Source of the DNA: CADCVW01 sp964251385
GTDB taxonomy: Bacteria > Pseudomonadota > Alphaproteobacteria > Sphingomonadales > Sphingomonadaceae
Assembly: GCA_964251385.1 (NCBI GenBank)
Contig: CAXUJK010000003.1
Span: 527,493-591,492, forward strand
Direction of reading: 5' to 3'
Length of the DNA: 64,000 nt
The notes beneath the pieces are model-generated. The model ran no database searches. It was not told where the DNA came from and saw nothing but the letters and a program-made list of their open reading frames with translations. Below are positions 31,537 through 42,900 of this stretch, in pieces. Within the stretch, counting starts at the first letter, position 1. Each line of letters begins with the position of its first letter. The translations under genes were made by a program, and so were the position numbers.

Positions 31537-34500
31537 ATGAGCACTTCCGAACTCGACTACAACGTGTCCACGGACGGCGAGGTTCCCGGCTCCTGGGAGG
31601 AAATCACGCACCTGACCGTTGTGGAGGGCTGCGACTGCATGATGTGCACGGGCTCGCGCGACACGAAGACCGACGACGCGACGCCGCCGGCCGGCATCAA
31701 CGACGCCAACCCCGAGAACTCGAACCTCGGTGTCCTGCTCCCGCTGGTCACCAATGCTGACGGGAGCCGTTCGATCACGGGCGACCGCAACATCGACGCG
31801 ACGCTGATCGGCGCCAAGTGGGGCACCCAGAACCTCACCTACAGCTTTCCGACGTCGGGTTCGAACTACAACGGCCGCGGCTTCGACGCCAACGGCGTCA
31901 GCCTCTACCATCTCGACCTGGGTTCGCAGCAGCAGGCGGCGGCGCGCGCGGGCTTCGCCCAGATCGCGGCCGTCACCAACATGACGTTCACCGAGATCAC
32001 CGAAACGGACACGGTTCACGCCAATATCCGCATTTCGCAGAGCGGCGACAACGACGTCGGGTCGGCCTATGGCGGGTTCCCCTCCGACACGCGCGGCGTC
32101 GCCGGCGATATCTGGTTCGGCCGCACCAGCCAGCCTTACTACGACCTCGCCGTCAAGGGCACGTGGGGCTACTCCACGATGTTCCACGAGATCGGCCACA
32201 CCATGGGGCTGAAGCACGGGCATCAGGACTATACCAACAGCGACCTGTCCTTCTACTTCGGCACGTTTCCGCGAAACGGCACCCAATCGCTGACTGCGGA
32301 TCGCGACGGGCAGGCCTGGTCGCTGATGACCTATACGCCCGCACCCTTCACCAACGGCAATTTCGCCGGCGAAAAGGTCAACCAGCCCCAGACGTTCATG
32401 CAGTACGACCTGGCCGCGCTCCAGTACATGTACGGTGCCAACTACACCACGAACGCCACTGACAGCGTCTACACGTTCAGCCAGACGACCGGCGAGATGT
32501 TCATCAACGGCGTGGGCCAGGGTGCTCCGTCCGGCAACAAGATCCTGCTCACCATCTGGGACGGCGGCGGCAACGACACGATCGACGCCAGCAACTACGC
32601 GGGCGGGGTCTCGATCGACCTGCGTCCGGGCGCGTTCTCCACCGTCGATCAGGCGCAGCTGGCCAACCACCTGGCCTTTCAGAACCTGGTGGCGTTGGCA
32701 CCCGGCAACATCGCGATGTCGCTGCTCTACAACAACGACGGCCGCTCGTTGATCGAAAACGCGCGGGGCGGCGCCGGAAACGACATGTTCGTCGGCAACG
32801 TCGCGAACAATGTCCTCGACGGCGGCGCCGGCAGCGACACGGTGATCTTCACCGGCACCACGGGCATCAGCGTCACCATGAACGACACCGGCGCGGACGT
32901 GATCGTCACGCATGACGGCGAAACCGACACGCTGCGCTCCATCGAGAATATCGGCGGCACGATCGCGAACGATACGCTGACGGGCAACAGCCAGAACAAC
33001 ACCCTGGTCGGCGGCGGCGGGGCCGACACGCTGTCCGGCGGCGCGGGCGACGACCGCCTGATCGGCGGCGGCTTCACGACCACCACCACCTTCTCGGCAC
33101 CGTCGCAGCCCGACATCACCAAGCCGCAGTCGACCAACAACGGCAGCATCGGGACGGCCGTGAACACGGCCGGCTTCTATGACGTGGACGCCAACCCGAA
33201 CATCACGAACTCGACCTCGCTACCGCACGCCACCGTCAACGCCACTGCGACCGGTGGCTTCGTGGAATATTACCGCGTCGACGTCACGGCGGCGGGTACG
33301 CAAGGCATCTTCGATATCGACGGAACCGGCACGCTCACCGACAGCGTCATCGAACTGATCAACAGCGCGGGCACCGTGATCGCCAGCAGCGACACCGGCC
33401 CGGGCGACCCCGGATCGACCACCGGTGACGACGGTTACATAAGCTTCATCTTCTCCGCGCCGGGCACCTACTACATCCGGGTGGGCGGCTTCGTTAACGG
33501 TTCGACCGCCGCGCAGCCGTTGCTGGCCGGGCAGACGTACCAGCTCCACATCTCGCTCCAGGGCGCGGCGACGGTGACGTCGACCACCAGCGCCAACAAC
33601 ACCAGCAGCGTCGTGCTGGACGGTGGCGAGGGCAACGACTTCCTGCAGGGAACGCTCGGCAACGACATCCTGAACGGCGGAAACGGCAACGACACCGCTT
33701 CGTTCGTGAACGCGTTCAACGGCGGCTCCACGACGGGTGTGACGATCGACCTGAACGTGCAGGGCACCGCCCAGAACACGGTCGCGGCGGGATCCGACAC
33801 TCTGACCGGCATCGAGAACCTCGTCGGCTCGGCCTTGAACGACACGCTGATCGGGAACGCCGACGCCAACGTCATCGAAGGCGGCCTGGGTAACGACACG
33901 ATGTCCGGGGGGGCGGGCAACGACACCGCCTCCTATGCGAATCTGGGCTCCGGGAGCGGGGTCACGGTGGACCTCGGCTTGCAGGGCACCGCGCAGAACA
34001 CGGGCGGTGCAGGCACCGACACGCTCAGCGGGTTCCAGAACCTGCTGGGTTCCGCTTTCAACGACACTCTCACGGGGGACGCCGGCGAGAACACGCTCAC
34101 GGGCGGCGCGGGCGACGACATGCTCAACCCCGGGGTGAACGCGGGCGGCTCCACGGACCTGCTCGACGGCGGAGCCGGGTCGGACACCGCGTCCTTCGCG
34201 GGCTACACCACTGCGGTCACGGCCACGCTGGCCAATGCGGCTGACGGGACCGCCAGCGTCGGCGGCGTCGCGGTCGCGTCCCTGCGCTCTATCGAGAACC
34301 TGCTCGGCGGCGCGGGCAACGACACCCTGACGGGCGACGCCGGCACCAACGTGCTCGACGGCGGCGCGGGCGACGACACCCTCGAAGGCGGCGCGGGCGT
34401 GGACACGGTGTCCTTCCGCGGTACGGCTGCGGTGACGGTCAACCTGGGCACCCTGGTGGCCCAGAACACGGGTGCCGGCAACGACATCATTCTGGGGATC

Positions 34501-37500
34501 GAGAACGTCCGCACGGGTTCCGGCGCCGACAACATCACGGGCGACGCCAACGACAACATCTTCTTCGATGGCGGTGGCAACGACGTCTATAACGGCATGG
34601 CCGGGTCCGACACGGTGGACTACTCCACCGCGACTTCGTTCGTGACGGTCAACCTCAGCACCGCCACGGCGCAGAACACCGGAGCCTCCGGCGGAACCGA
34701 CACGATCACCAACGTGGAGAACGTGATCGGCTCGACCGGCTTCGGGAACACGCTGACCGGCAACGCGTCGGCGAACCGGCTGGTCGGCGGCTCGGCGCTC
34801 GACACCATCATCGGCAGCGGCGGCGCGGACCTGATCGTCGGCGGCGAAGGCAACGACACTTTGCTGGGCGGCTCGAACGCGGCGACGGACGACGGCAGCG
34901 CCGACGTGCTCGAAGGCGGCACGGGCAGCGACTACCTGTCTGGCGGTCAGGGCAACGACATCCTGCGCGGCGGCGAAGGCGACGACAACCTCATCGGCGG
35001 CGTGGGCAACACGCTGCGTCAGTTCTTCACCGGCATCGACGGCGGTGACGACACCTATGACGGCGGCGAAGGCACCGACATCGCGACCATGGTCTATGAC
35101 GGCCGGGTCGGCGTGGGCGGGAGCACGGTCGGAATCGGCTTCGATCTCAGCAACCTCGCCGGCAACAGCGCGATCACGTCGAACGGCGTCGTCGTCGGGT
35201 CGCTGACCAGCATCGAGCGCATCACCTTCCGGGGCACCGAGGTCAACGACACGGTCAAGGGCGGCGGCACGCTGGACAGCCTCACCGGCAACGCCGGCGA
35301 CGACGTTCTGGACGGATGGTTCGGAAACGACCTCCTGTCCGGTGGGCTCGGCAACGACACGCTGATCGGCGGCGAGGGGCTGGACACGGTGACCTACGCC
35401 AACTCGACGGCGGGCGTGAACGTCGATCTCCGCATCCAGGGCGTGTCCCAGGATACGGGCGGCGAAGGCGTCGATACCCTGATCGGCATCGAATACCTGA
35501 CCGGGTCGGTTTTCGGCGACACGCTGCGTGGCGACGACGACTTCAACCTGATCCAGGACAGCGGCGTCGGCGCGGGCGCGACCGCGCTCAGCCAGACGGA
35601 CTCGCTGTTCGGCTACGGCGGCAACGACAGCATGATCGTGACGCGCGCCGCGGCGGCGGTGGCGACGATCGTCAACTTCGACGGCGGAGACGGCACCGAC
35701 TTCATCGAGCTGCGCGGAGGCACGTTGACGGCCGGGCCGTTGGCCAACCCCGCGGGTCTGTCCTCCGCCACCTACCTGGTGGAAGGCGCGACCTCGAACG
35801 ACCGCAACATCGATGTGGTGAGCGTGGACAGCGGTGCAGGCAACGACCGCATCATCCTGACCGGCGTGGCCAGCGCCACGATCTCCGCCGGATCGGGTGC
35901 CGATTCGGTCGGCATCAGCATGCGCGGCGCTTCCACCGTCAACAACTACCAGATCAGCCTGGGAACGGGGGCGGACATCCTGCAGCTCGGCGTCGGCGCC
36001 ACGGCGGCGACTTCGACGGAAGTCGCGGCCACGGCCAGGACCAACCGCGTCACCGACTTCGAGGTCGGCAACGCGGGCGACAAGTTGGAAATGACCAACT
36101 TCCTGAACCGCGGCCTGACCGGCTACACGGCCAACGGCGACGCGTTCGCCAGTGGTCACCTGCGCCTCGTACAGTCGGGAACCGACCTGCTGCTTCAGAG
36201 CGATCGCGACGGCGCGGGTACGGTCAATGGTTTCGTGACCATCTTCGCGTTCAGCAACGGCTACACGGGCGGGTTCACGGCGTTCAACTTCGACGGCTTC
36301 ATCGGCAACCTGACCCTGTCGGGCTTCGCCGGCGACGAAACCATCACCGGTGCCACGGGCAACGACGTCCTGAGCGGCAATGACGGCAACGACGTGCTGA
36401 TCGGCCTGGCCGGGAACGACACGCTGGACGGCGGGAACGGCAATGACGTGCTGCGCGGCGGTGCGGGTGACGACGCCCTTATCGGAGGTGCAGGGAACGA
36501 CACGGCGAGCTACAGCGACGCGGCTGCCGGGGTGATCGTAGACCTCAGGCTCAGCGGCGCGCAGGCGACCGGGTCGGGCACCGATACGCTTACCGGGATC
36601 GAGAACCTGACGGGGTCGGCCTTTGACGATATCCTGAGCGGCGACGCGGGTGCCAACCTGATCGACGGAGGTTCGGGCAACGACCGGGTCGGGGGCGGCG
36701 ACGGAGACGACGCGGTCGGCGGCAACGCCGGCGACGACTTCGTCTATGGCGATGCCGGTAACGACGCGCTGTTCGGCGACGCGGGCGCGGACGTTCTCGA
36801 CGGCGGCACGGGCGACGACAAGCTCGACGGCGGCGCGGACAATGACGTCGTCGGCGGCGGCGAGGGCAACGACGCGGTCGGCGGCAATGCGGGCGACGAC
36901 TTCGTTTACGGCGATGCCGGAAACGACGCGCTGTTCGGGGACGACGGCAATGACGCGCTGTTCGGCGGGGCCGATGACGACCGGCTGTTCGGCGGCGCGG
37001 GCGTCGACAGGCTCAACGGCGATGCCGGAGCCGATGCCCTGTTCGGCGAGGCCGGCGTGGACGTCATCGACGGCGGGACCGGAAACGATGTGGTCGATGG
37101 CGGCGAGGGCGATGATTTCGTCGGCGGCGGCGACGGCAACGACGTAGTCGGCGGCAATGCCGGCAACGACTTCGTTTACGGCGACGCGGGCAACGATATG
37201 CTGCTCGGCGACGCCGGTGCTGACGTGCTCGACGGCGGCACGGGCAGCGATGTCCTCGACGGCGGCGAAGGCGACGATGCGGTCGGCGGCGGCGCGGGCG
37301 ACGACCTCGTCGGCGGCAACACGGGCAACGATCTGGTCTACGGCGATTCGGGCGACGACTTCCTGCTGGGTAACGACGGCAACGACCAGCTGTTCGGCGG
37401 GACCGACAACGACACGCTCGTCGGTGGCCTCGGCAACGATCGCCTGACGGGCGGCGCGGGGGCGGACGTGTTCCGCTTCGAGACCGCGGCGGACAGCACG

Positions 37501-37821
37501 AGCACGGGCTTCGATACGCTGATGGACTTCGATTTCGCCCAAGGGGATCGCATCGATCTGCCGGGCGGGGTGGCCCGTATGGACGACCGCGTGTCGGGCA
37601 GCTTGAACATGGCGACGTTCGATGCCGATCTGTCCGCCGCGCTCGGCGGGCTGGGCGGCGGCGAGGCGGCGTTGTTCGACGTGACCGGCGGCGAGTTCAC
37701 GGGCCGCACGTTCCTCATCGTCGATGGCAACGGTGCCGCGGGCTATCAGGCGGGCGAGGATTACGTCTTCCTGCTCGAGACGCCGCCTGCGGTCGATCTA
37801 ACCCCGGCCATCTTCATCTAA
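31537..37821 (+). CDS. Serralysin-like RTX metalloprotease (peptidase M10B)
   Basis: This protein has 2,094 residues, several times the length of classic serralysins (about 480). There is no Sec signal, and the N-terminus (MSTSELDYNVSTDGEVPGSW) is followed by a short Cys cluster, GCDCMMC. The M10 zinc motif HEIGHTMGLKHGH starts at His217, with a Met-turn-like SLMTY about 45 residues later. Residues about 562-675 form a PPC-like beta domain (VEYYRVDVTAAGTQGIFDID, APGTYYIRVGGF). Very many GGxGNDxL calcium-binding RTX nonapeptide repeats fill the rest, especially about 680-1,250 and 1,600-1,980. The C-terminal 100 residues lack repeats and should hold the type I secretion signal. It ends with DLTPAIFI. 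No type I exporter genes occur within the window. Confidence 0.9.
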   Translation: MSTSELDYNVSTDGEVPGSWEEITHLTVVEGCDCMMCTGSRDTKTDDATPPAGINDANPENSNLGVLLPLVTNADGSRSITGDRNIDATLIGAKWGTQNLTYSFPTSGSNYNGRGFDANGVSLYHLDLGSQQQAAARAGFAQIAAVTNMTFTEITETDTVHANIRISQSGDNDVGSAYGGFPSDTRGVAGDIWFGRTSQPYYDLAVKGTWGYSTMFHEIGHTMGLKHGHQDYTNSDLSFYFGTFPRNGTQSLTADRDGQAWSLMTYTPAPFTNGNFAGEKVNQPQTFMQYDLAALQYMYGANYTTNATDSVYTFSQTTGEMFINGVGQGAPSGNKILLTIWDGGGNDTIDASNYAGGVSIDLRPGAFSTVDQAQLANHLAFQNLVALAPGNIAMSLLYNNDGRSLIENARGGAGNDMFVGNVANNVLDGGAGSDTVIFTGTTGISVTMNDTGADVIVTHDGETDTLRSIENIGGTIANDTLTGNSQNNTLVGGGGADTLSGGAGDDRLIGGGFTTTTTFSAPSQPDITKPQSTNNGSIGTAVNTAGFYDVDANPNITNSTSLPHATVNATATGGFVEYYRVDVTAAGTQGIFDIDGTGTLTDSVIELINSAGTVIASSDTGPGDPGSTTGDDGYISFIFSAPGTYYIRVGGFVNGSTAAQPLLAGQTYQLHISLQGAATVTSTTSANNTSSVVLDGGEGNDFLQGTLGNDILNGGNGNDTASFVNAFNGGSTTGVTIDLNVQGTAQNTVAAGSDTLTGIENLVGSALNDTLIGNADANVIEGGLGNDTMSGGAGNDTASYANLGSGSGVTVDLGLQGTAQNTGGAGTDTLSGFQNLLGSAFNDTLTGDAGENTLTGGAGDDMLNPGVNAGGSTDLLDGGAGSDTASFAGYTTAVTATLANAADGTASVGGVAVASLRSIENLLGGAGNDTLTGDAGTNVLDGGAGDDTLEGGAGVDTVSFRGTAAVTVNLGTLVAQNTGAGNDIILGIENVRTGSGADNITGDANDNIFFDGGGNDVYNGMAGSDTVDYSTATSFVTVNLSTATAQNTGASGGTDTITNVENVIGSTGFGNTLTGNASANRLVGGSALDTIIGSGGADLIVGGEGNDTLLGGSNAATDDGSADVLEGGTGSDYLSGGQGNDILRGGEGDDNLIGGVGNTLRQFFTGIDGGDDTYDGGEGTDIATMVYDGRVGVGGSTVGIGFDLSNLAGNSAITSNGVVVGSLTSIERITFRGTEVNDTVKGGGTLDSLTGNAGDDVLDGWFGNDLLSGGLGNDTLIGGEGLDTVTYANSTAGVNVDLRIQGVSQDTGGEGVDTLIGIEYLTGSVFGDTLRGDDDFNLIQDSGVGAGATALSQTDSLFGYGGNDSMIVTRAAAAVATIVNFDGGDGTDFIELRGGTLTAGPLANPAGLSSATYLVEGATSNDRNIDVVSVDSGAGNDRIILTGVASATISAGSGADSVGISMRGASTVNNYQISLGTGADILQLGVGATAATSTEVAATARTNRVTDFEVGNAGDKLEMTNFLNRGLTGYTANGDAFASGHLRLVQSGTDLLLQSDRDGAGTVNGFVTIFAFSNGYTGGFTAFNFDGFIGNLTLSGFAGDETITGATGNDVLSGNDGNDVLIGLAGNDTLDGGNGNDVLRGGAGDDALIGGAGNDTASYSDAAAGVIVDLRLSGAQATGSGTDTLTGIENLTGSAFDDILSGDAGANLIDGGSGNDRVGGGDGDDAVGGNAGDDFVYGDAGNDALFGDAGADVLDGGTGDDKLDGGADNDVVGGGEGNDAVGGNAGDDFVYGDAGNDALFGDDGNDALFGGADDDRLFGGAGVDRLNGDAGADALFGEAGVDVIDGGTGNDVVDGGEGDDFVGGGDGNDVVGGNAGNDFVYGDAGNDMLLGDAGADVLDGGTGSDVLDGGEGDDAVGGGAGDDLVGGNTGNDLVYGDSGDDFLLGNDGNDQLFGGTDNDTLVGGLGNDRLTGGAGADVFRFETAADSTSTGFDTLMDFDFAQGDRIDLPGGVARMDDRVSGSLNMATFDADLSAALGGLGGGEAALFDVTGGEFTGRTFLIVDGNGAAGYQAGEDYVFLLETPPAVDLTPAIFI

Positions 37822-37878
37822 GGTCGTCGGTAAGACCTTAGGTCACCTTTCGGGGCGTCCGCACGACTGTAATCCAGA

Positions 37879-37908
37879 GAAGCCGGGGGTAGATCCCCGG
37901 CTTCTTCT
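37879..37908 (+). terminator. Terminator after the RTX protease gene
   Basis: A perfect 10-bp stem (GAAGCCGGGG with CCCCGGCTTC) closes a 6-base loop, GTAGAT, and is followed by TTCT. It lies 57 bp after the stop. The rest of the 316-bp gap up to the TpsB start shows no gene, only short open frames. Confidence 0.75.
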
Positions 37909-38137
37909 GCAAGGACGGCGCGTATCGGACGGTTCGGTCGAACTTGCGGTCGGGCTGCCCGGCCTGGAAATATTCCCGCGCATCATCCAGGTACGTCTGC
38001 GCCGGGACGGGACATGACGAGGGTCATGCGGCGTCGGTCGTTGACACGTCATCGTCGGGGACTAAGCCGGGTCCAGGTCGCGCGCGGCGCTTTTAACCGT
38101 GATTAGCGATACTTGGACGAAGGAGCACGGGAACAGC

Positions 38138-39904
38138 ATGGCGTGGGATCGGCCGATCCGGCAAGCGTGGAGCACGCTCCTGGTTGCCGTCGCGATCGTC
38201 GGTGCCTCCACGGCCACACGCGCGCAGGATGCGCCCGGCGCGGTTCCGAACCGCGATCAGGTCGAGCTGCCCGTTCCCGATCCGCAGCGCGAGCCGGCGG
38301 TCGCATCGGTCGACAGCCGCGCGGCGTTGCAGGCACACACATGTCCGTTCGAATCGTCGGTCCTGCGCGTGCGGATCGACCGCCTGCGGTTCGCCCGCCC
38401 GGATGGCGGCGTGCCCCAGCCGGAAATTCTGGCCGCGCTCGGACGCGTCAGGGCACCGGGCGAGGATCGTCCCATCCGCGTCGTGTGCGCGATCCGCGAC
38501 GAGGCCAATCGGGCCCTGCGCGACGCGGGCTACGTCGCGTCCGTCCAGATCCCGCCGCAGAGCATCGAGAGCGGCGACCTTCAACTGCAGATCGTTACCG
38601 CGCGCATCGTGGAAGTGCGCGTGCGCGGCGAGCCGGGACCGTATCGCGACCTGCTGACCCAGCGCGTCGAGCAGCTCAAGCGACTCGATCCCTTGCGGGA
38701 GGACGACGCCGAACGCCTGCTGCTGCTGGCAGGCGACGTGCCGGGCCTCGAAGTGCGCCTCGGCCTCAGTCCCGCGGGCACCGCGCCCGGCGAAGTGATC
38801 GGCGACCTCAGCGTCTCCTACCAGCGCGCGGCCGCGTTCTTCAACGTCCAGAACTACAACTCGGTGCAGACCGGGCGCGAGACGGGCTATGCGCGGCTCG
38901 AGGTCTACGGGCTGACCGGGCTGTCCGACATCACGTACGTGGGCGCGTCGACCACCGCCGATTTCCGCGAACAATATATCGCGCAGGCCGGCCACAGCAT
39001 CGGGATCGGCCGCGGCGGCGCGACGGTGGGCGTGCGCGGCACCTACGCCTGGTCGCGGCCCGACCTGGATGTGGTCGACCTGCGTACGCGCTCGCTGATC
39101 GCGGGGATCGAGGCGAACCTGCCGTTGATCCGCGCGGTCGACCGCAATCTGTCGGTGGGCGGCGGCTTCGACTTCATCGAACAGCGGACCTATAGTGGTC
39201 CGCCTTCTCAAGGCGCGCTGCTCAACCGCGACAAGACGCGCACCGTGTTCGCGCGCCTGTCCGGCGACGTGAGCGAGCAACGTTTCGACGGGCAGTTGCT
39301 GTCCGCTTTGTCCGGGCTCGTTGAGGTGCGGCAGGGACTCGACATACTGGGCGCGACGCCGCCGTTCGACGGAGGCGGCGGATCGATCCTCCCGTCCCGT
39401 ATCGACGGCCGCGCGGACGCGTTCGTCGCGCGCGGCGAGGTCGACGGGGTTCTTGGGATCGGTTCGGTGTTTAGCATCGCCGGCGCCGGGCGCGTACAAT
39501 GGACGAACGACCCGCTGCTCAATCTCGACGAGTTTTCCGTGGGCAGCCTGTCCATCGGTCGCGGCTACGATCCGGGCGCGAACAGCGGCGACCGTGCCTA
39601 CGCCGGTCGCGCCGAACTGCGCGCGCAGGTGCCGGTGGTCCGACGTGTCGGGACCGAGCTGTTCGGCTTCTACGACCATGTCCGCATCCAAAATCTCGAT
39701 TCCGATCCCGGCAGCACCGAAGCCAGGCGGACGTTGCGGTCGGCGGGCGGGGGCTTGCGTGTCACGGTTCCGGGCGTCGCGCGCCTCGAAGTCATGTATG
39801 CCAAGCCGCTCGATAAGGCGCTGTTCAACGACAAAGACAAGCCGCGCGCGCGACTGCTGCTGTCCTTGACCGCGCGCTTTCTGCCCGGCGGCCTTTTCAG
39901 GTAG
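38138..39904 (+). CDS. Two-partner secretion transporter (TpsB; ShlB/FhaC/HecB family)
   Basis: The ATG at 38138 gives 588 residues with a signal peptide (RQAWSTLLVAVAIVGASTAT, cut near RAQ). Residues about 60-165 form the POTRA domain (SSVLRVRIDRLRFA, RALRDAGYVASVQIPPQSIE, QLQIVTARIVEVRVRG). The remaining 420 residues are a 16-stranded barrel of the ShlB family, with the typical phrases VQNYNSVQTGRETGYARLEV and VGSLSIGRGYDPGA (the latter like the IRG/GRGYD motif). It transports the large adhesin encoded 9 bp downstream across the outer membrane. Confidence 0.92.
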   Translation: MAWDRPIRQAWSTLLVAVAIVGASTATRAQDAPGAVPNRDQVELPVPDPQREPAVASVDSRAALQAHTCPFESSVLRVRIDRLRFARPDGGVPQPEILAALGRVRAPGEDRPIRVVCAIRDEANRALRDAGYVASVQIPPQSIESGDLQLQIVTARIVEVRVRGEPGPYRDLLTQRVEQLKRLDPLREDDAERLLLLAGDVPGLEVRLGLSPAGTAPGEVIGDLSVSYQRAAAFFNVQNYNSVQTGRETGYARLEVYGLTGLSDITYVGASTTADFREQYIAQAGHSIGIGRGGATVGVRGTYAWSRPDLDVVDLRTRSLIAGIEANLPLIRAVDRNLSVGGGFDFIEQRTYSGPPSQGALLNRDKTRTVFARLSGDVSEQRFDGQLLSALSGLVEVRQGLDILGATPPFDGGGGSILPSRIDGRADAFVARGEVDGVLGIGSVFSIAGAGRVQWTNDPLLNLDEFSVGSLSIGRGYDPGANSGDRAYAGRAELRAQVPVVRRVGTELFGFYDHVRIQNLDSDPGSTEARRTLRSAGGGLRVTVPGVARLEVMYAKPLDKALFNDKDKPRARLLLSLTARFLPGGLFR

Positions 39905-39913
39905 GATGATCTG

Positions 39914-42900
39914 ATGGAAAACTTCACGATCGACCAGAGACTCGGCCCAAGCCGGCAGCGCTTCCGTGGGCGCCTGATCATGTCGTCCGCGATCGCCGCG
40001 GTGCTGGGCACGCCCGCGTACGCGCAGGTCGTGCCGCCCGTCACGCCTCCGCCCGTCACACCTCCGGTCGTGCTGCCGCCCGTCGTCCCGCCGGCGCCCG
40101 CGAACAACAGCCTGCCGACCCGCGACGACGTCGTGCGCAATCCCAACGACGCGCGGGTTCAGAGGAACGGCTCCAACCTCAACGTCGACCTTCGGGCGCA
40201 GCGCACGGTGATCGACTGGGCTCGCTTCGACGTACCCGAGGGGCAGGCCGCGAATTTCCGCGACGACACGGGTGGATCATCGACCCGGAGCATAGCCGTG
40301 CTCAACCGCGTCGTGGGCCGGACCGGCACCCCGATCGATCCGTCCGACATCCTGGGCGACATCAATTCGGACCGCAACGTGTCCGTGTTCCTGCTCAACC
40401 CGACGGGCATATTGTTCGGGGCGAATTCCGCGATCAACACGGGATCGTTCACCGCGAGCACGCTGGCATTGAGCGACGCGGACTTCTTGGCGAACCGCCT
40501 CAACTTCACGCAGAGCCCATTGGCCGAACTGAGCGGAGCGGCGGGATCGCCGCCACGCATCGAGATCCGCGCCGGCGCGGAGATGAACGCGCAGAGCGGG
40601 CCGCTCGTGCTCGTGTCCGAACAGATCGATACGGCGGGCACCCTGACGTCGGTGGACGACATCGTGATGGTCGCGGCGAGCGACGTCAGCATGGATCTGA
40701 CCCCCGGCAGCCCCGTGTCGATCCGCATCAACAGCGGCTCGCGGATACGCGGACCCTTGCGCGTTCGTGGGCAGGTGACGGGGCAGAACGTGTACCTGGC
40801 AACCGCGACGCGCGGCGGGATCAACGACGCGCTTCTCGATGTCGGCGGCGTCGTCACGGCGAACAGCGCGGTCGAGACCGATCGCGGCATCGTGCTCGTC
40901 GCGGGCGGGGGCGACGGAAGTTTCGGCGGAGTGAGCGTCGCGAACGGCGCGTCGGGCCGGGTCGACTTGCGGGTGGCCGCGAACCTGACCGCAACCGGTC
41001 CGCTCGGCTATATCGGGATGCGTGCATCCGGTGGCCTTGCCACGACGGGCACGCTGACGGCGGCTGACGCGGTGACCGTGCTCGCCCCGGGCGCCGTCGG
41101 GGTCGGAGGCAATGTCGGTGCCGACGTCATCGTCGTCGACGGCGGGTCGATCGTGCTGGGCACCGAGGGAGCGTCGCGCACGCTGACGGCACGCCGCCAA
41201 GCCTCGTATACAACGCGGGCCGGCGCACTCGTCGCGACGGGTGATCTCCGCTTGAACGCGGGCAATGGAACGCGCGGTGTCGGCGACCTGGTGCTCGACG
41301 CGACCGGCGGAAACATCGCGCTGTTCGCGTCGGGGATCGTCGCGGGTGGAACGGTGGGCGTGCGCCTGGGGACGCCGGGCACCGCGCTGCAGCTGGCGAG
41401 CGTCACCGCCGACCGGCTGACGGGCGTGGGCGCGGGAGGAACCCCGTTCCTCGACTTCCTGCGCGTCGACGGCGATGTAGACGTCGGCGACCTGACGCTT
41501 GCCCGCACGCTCGACCTGTCGAGCACGGGGCGGGTCGGGACGGGCGTCGTCAACGTGACCGCGGGCGACCTGCGTCTGGACGGCGCGACGGGGACGATCT
41601 CGAACCAGGCCAACGCGTCCGGCAACGTCGCGGTCGGATCGCGCTTCGGTTCCATCCGGGTCGGCGGGTTGCGCGCGGGCGGCAACGCGCTGCTCGACGG
41701 GGGCGGTCAGGTCGATGTGGCGTTCGTCGGCGGCGCGGACGTGCGCGCCACTGCCGCCGGCGCGTTGAACCTGGGCCAGGTCGAGGCGCGCGGCACGCTG
41801 CGCGCCACCGGACAGCAGGTCGCGGGCAATCTGTTCACCGCGGGCACGACGCTGGAGATCGAAAGCCGCGCGGGCGACGTCTCGCTCGGCAACGGCGTTG
41901 CGGGCGGCAGCGCGCGGGTCGATGCATCGGGCGATGCGCGGATCGGCTCGCTGCAATCGTTGCGCGGCGACATCGATCTGGATGCGGACGGCGCGCTATC
42001 GGGTTCGGGATCCGGGGCTGCTGTGTTGCGTGCGGATGCGGGTAGCATCCGGGTGAACGTCGGCCAAGACGCGCGCGTGTCGCTGGCGAGCGCGGGACAG
42101 GATGTGACGATCGCCGCGCGCACGCTCGATCTCGGCCGCGCGGTCGCGGCGCGCGGGTCGGTGTCGGCGACCACGTCGGACGATCTGCGGTTGACGACGG
42201 CCACGGCGGGACGCGACGTTCGGCTGACCGCGGGCGGCACGCTGGCGGTTGCGGGCGATGTTTCGGCGGGCGGGCTGCTGGCCTTCCAGGGCGAAGGCGT
42301 GTCGCTCGGCGGCACGGCACCCGCGCGGCAGGCAGCAGCGGGCAGCGTCACCGTTCGCGCGACCGACGGCGACATCGTCGGCGCGGCGGGGCTGACGCTT
42401 GCCGCCGACACGGATGCGACGGGCAACGAACCGCTCATCCTCGACGCAGCCCGCGGCACGATCCGGATGGGCGGGACGACCGCGTCGGGCGGCGGGTCCG
42501 CGGTCGCGGTGCGCGTCGCCGCGGGGCAGCCGCTGGTGCTCGGCACCGTGTCGGGCACGAATTTGCTCTCGCTGGGCGATGCGGGCGCGCTCGGACCCTT
42601 GTTCACGAGCGGGCCGATCACGCTGGGCACGGTCACGGTGCGCGACGACCTGCGCGTCGAGACGTCCAGTGGGAACATCGTCGCCGACGCGATCGGCGTC
42701 ACCGCCGGCGGCGCGAGCCTGACCGCGTCGGGCGCGAACGGTTCGATCTCGCTCGGCTCGCTCGCCGCATCGGGGGCGGTCGCGCTGACGGCGACGGACA
42801 TCGGCTTTGCGAGCGTTTCCGGGAGCAGCGTCGCGCTCGATGCGTCACGCACCCTGCGCGGCACGACGGTGAACGCCGACGGCGCGATCCGCGCGACCGG

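Noticed and set aside
31641..31662. Possible second azole-peptide core in the RTX N-terminus (CDCMMC)
   Set aside because: It is the N-terminus of a large protein, not a C-terminal core, and contains Met and Asp that cannot be cyclised.
33220..37542. A 1,440-residue open frame antisense to the RTX protease
   Set aside because: It is a by-product of the biased GGxGND codons on the other strand. Its translation is low in complexity, lacks a ribosome site and shows no domain.
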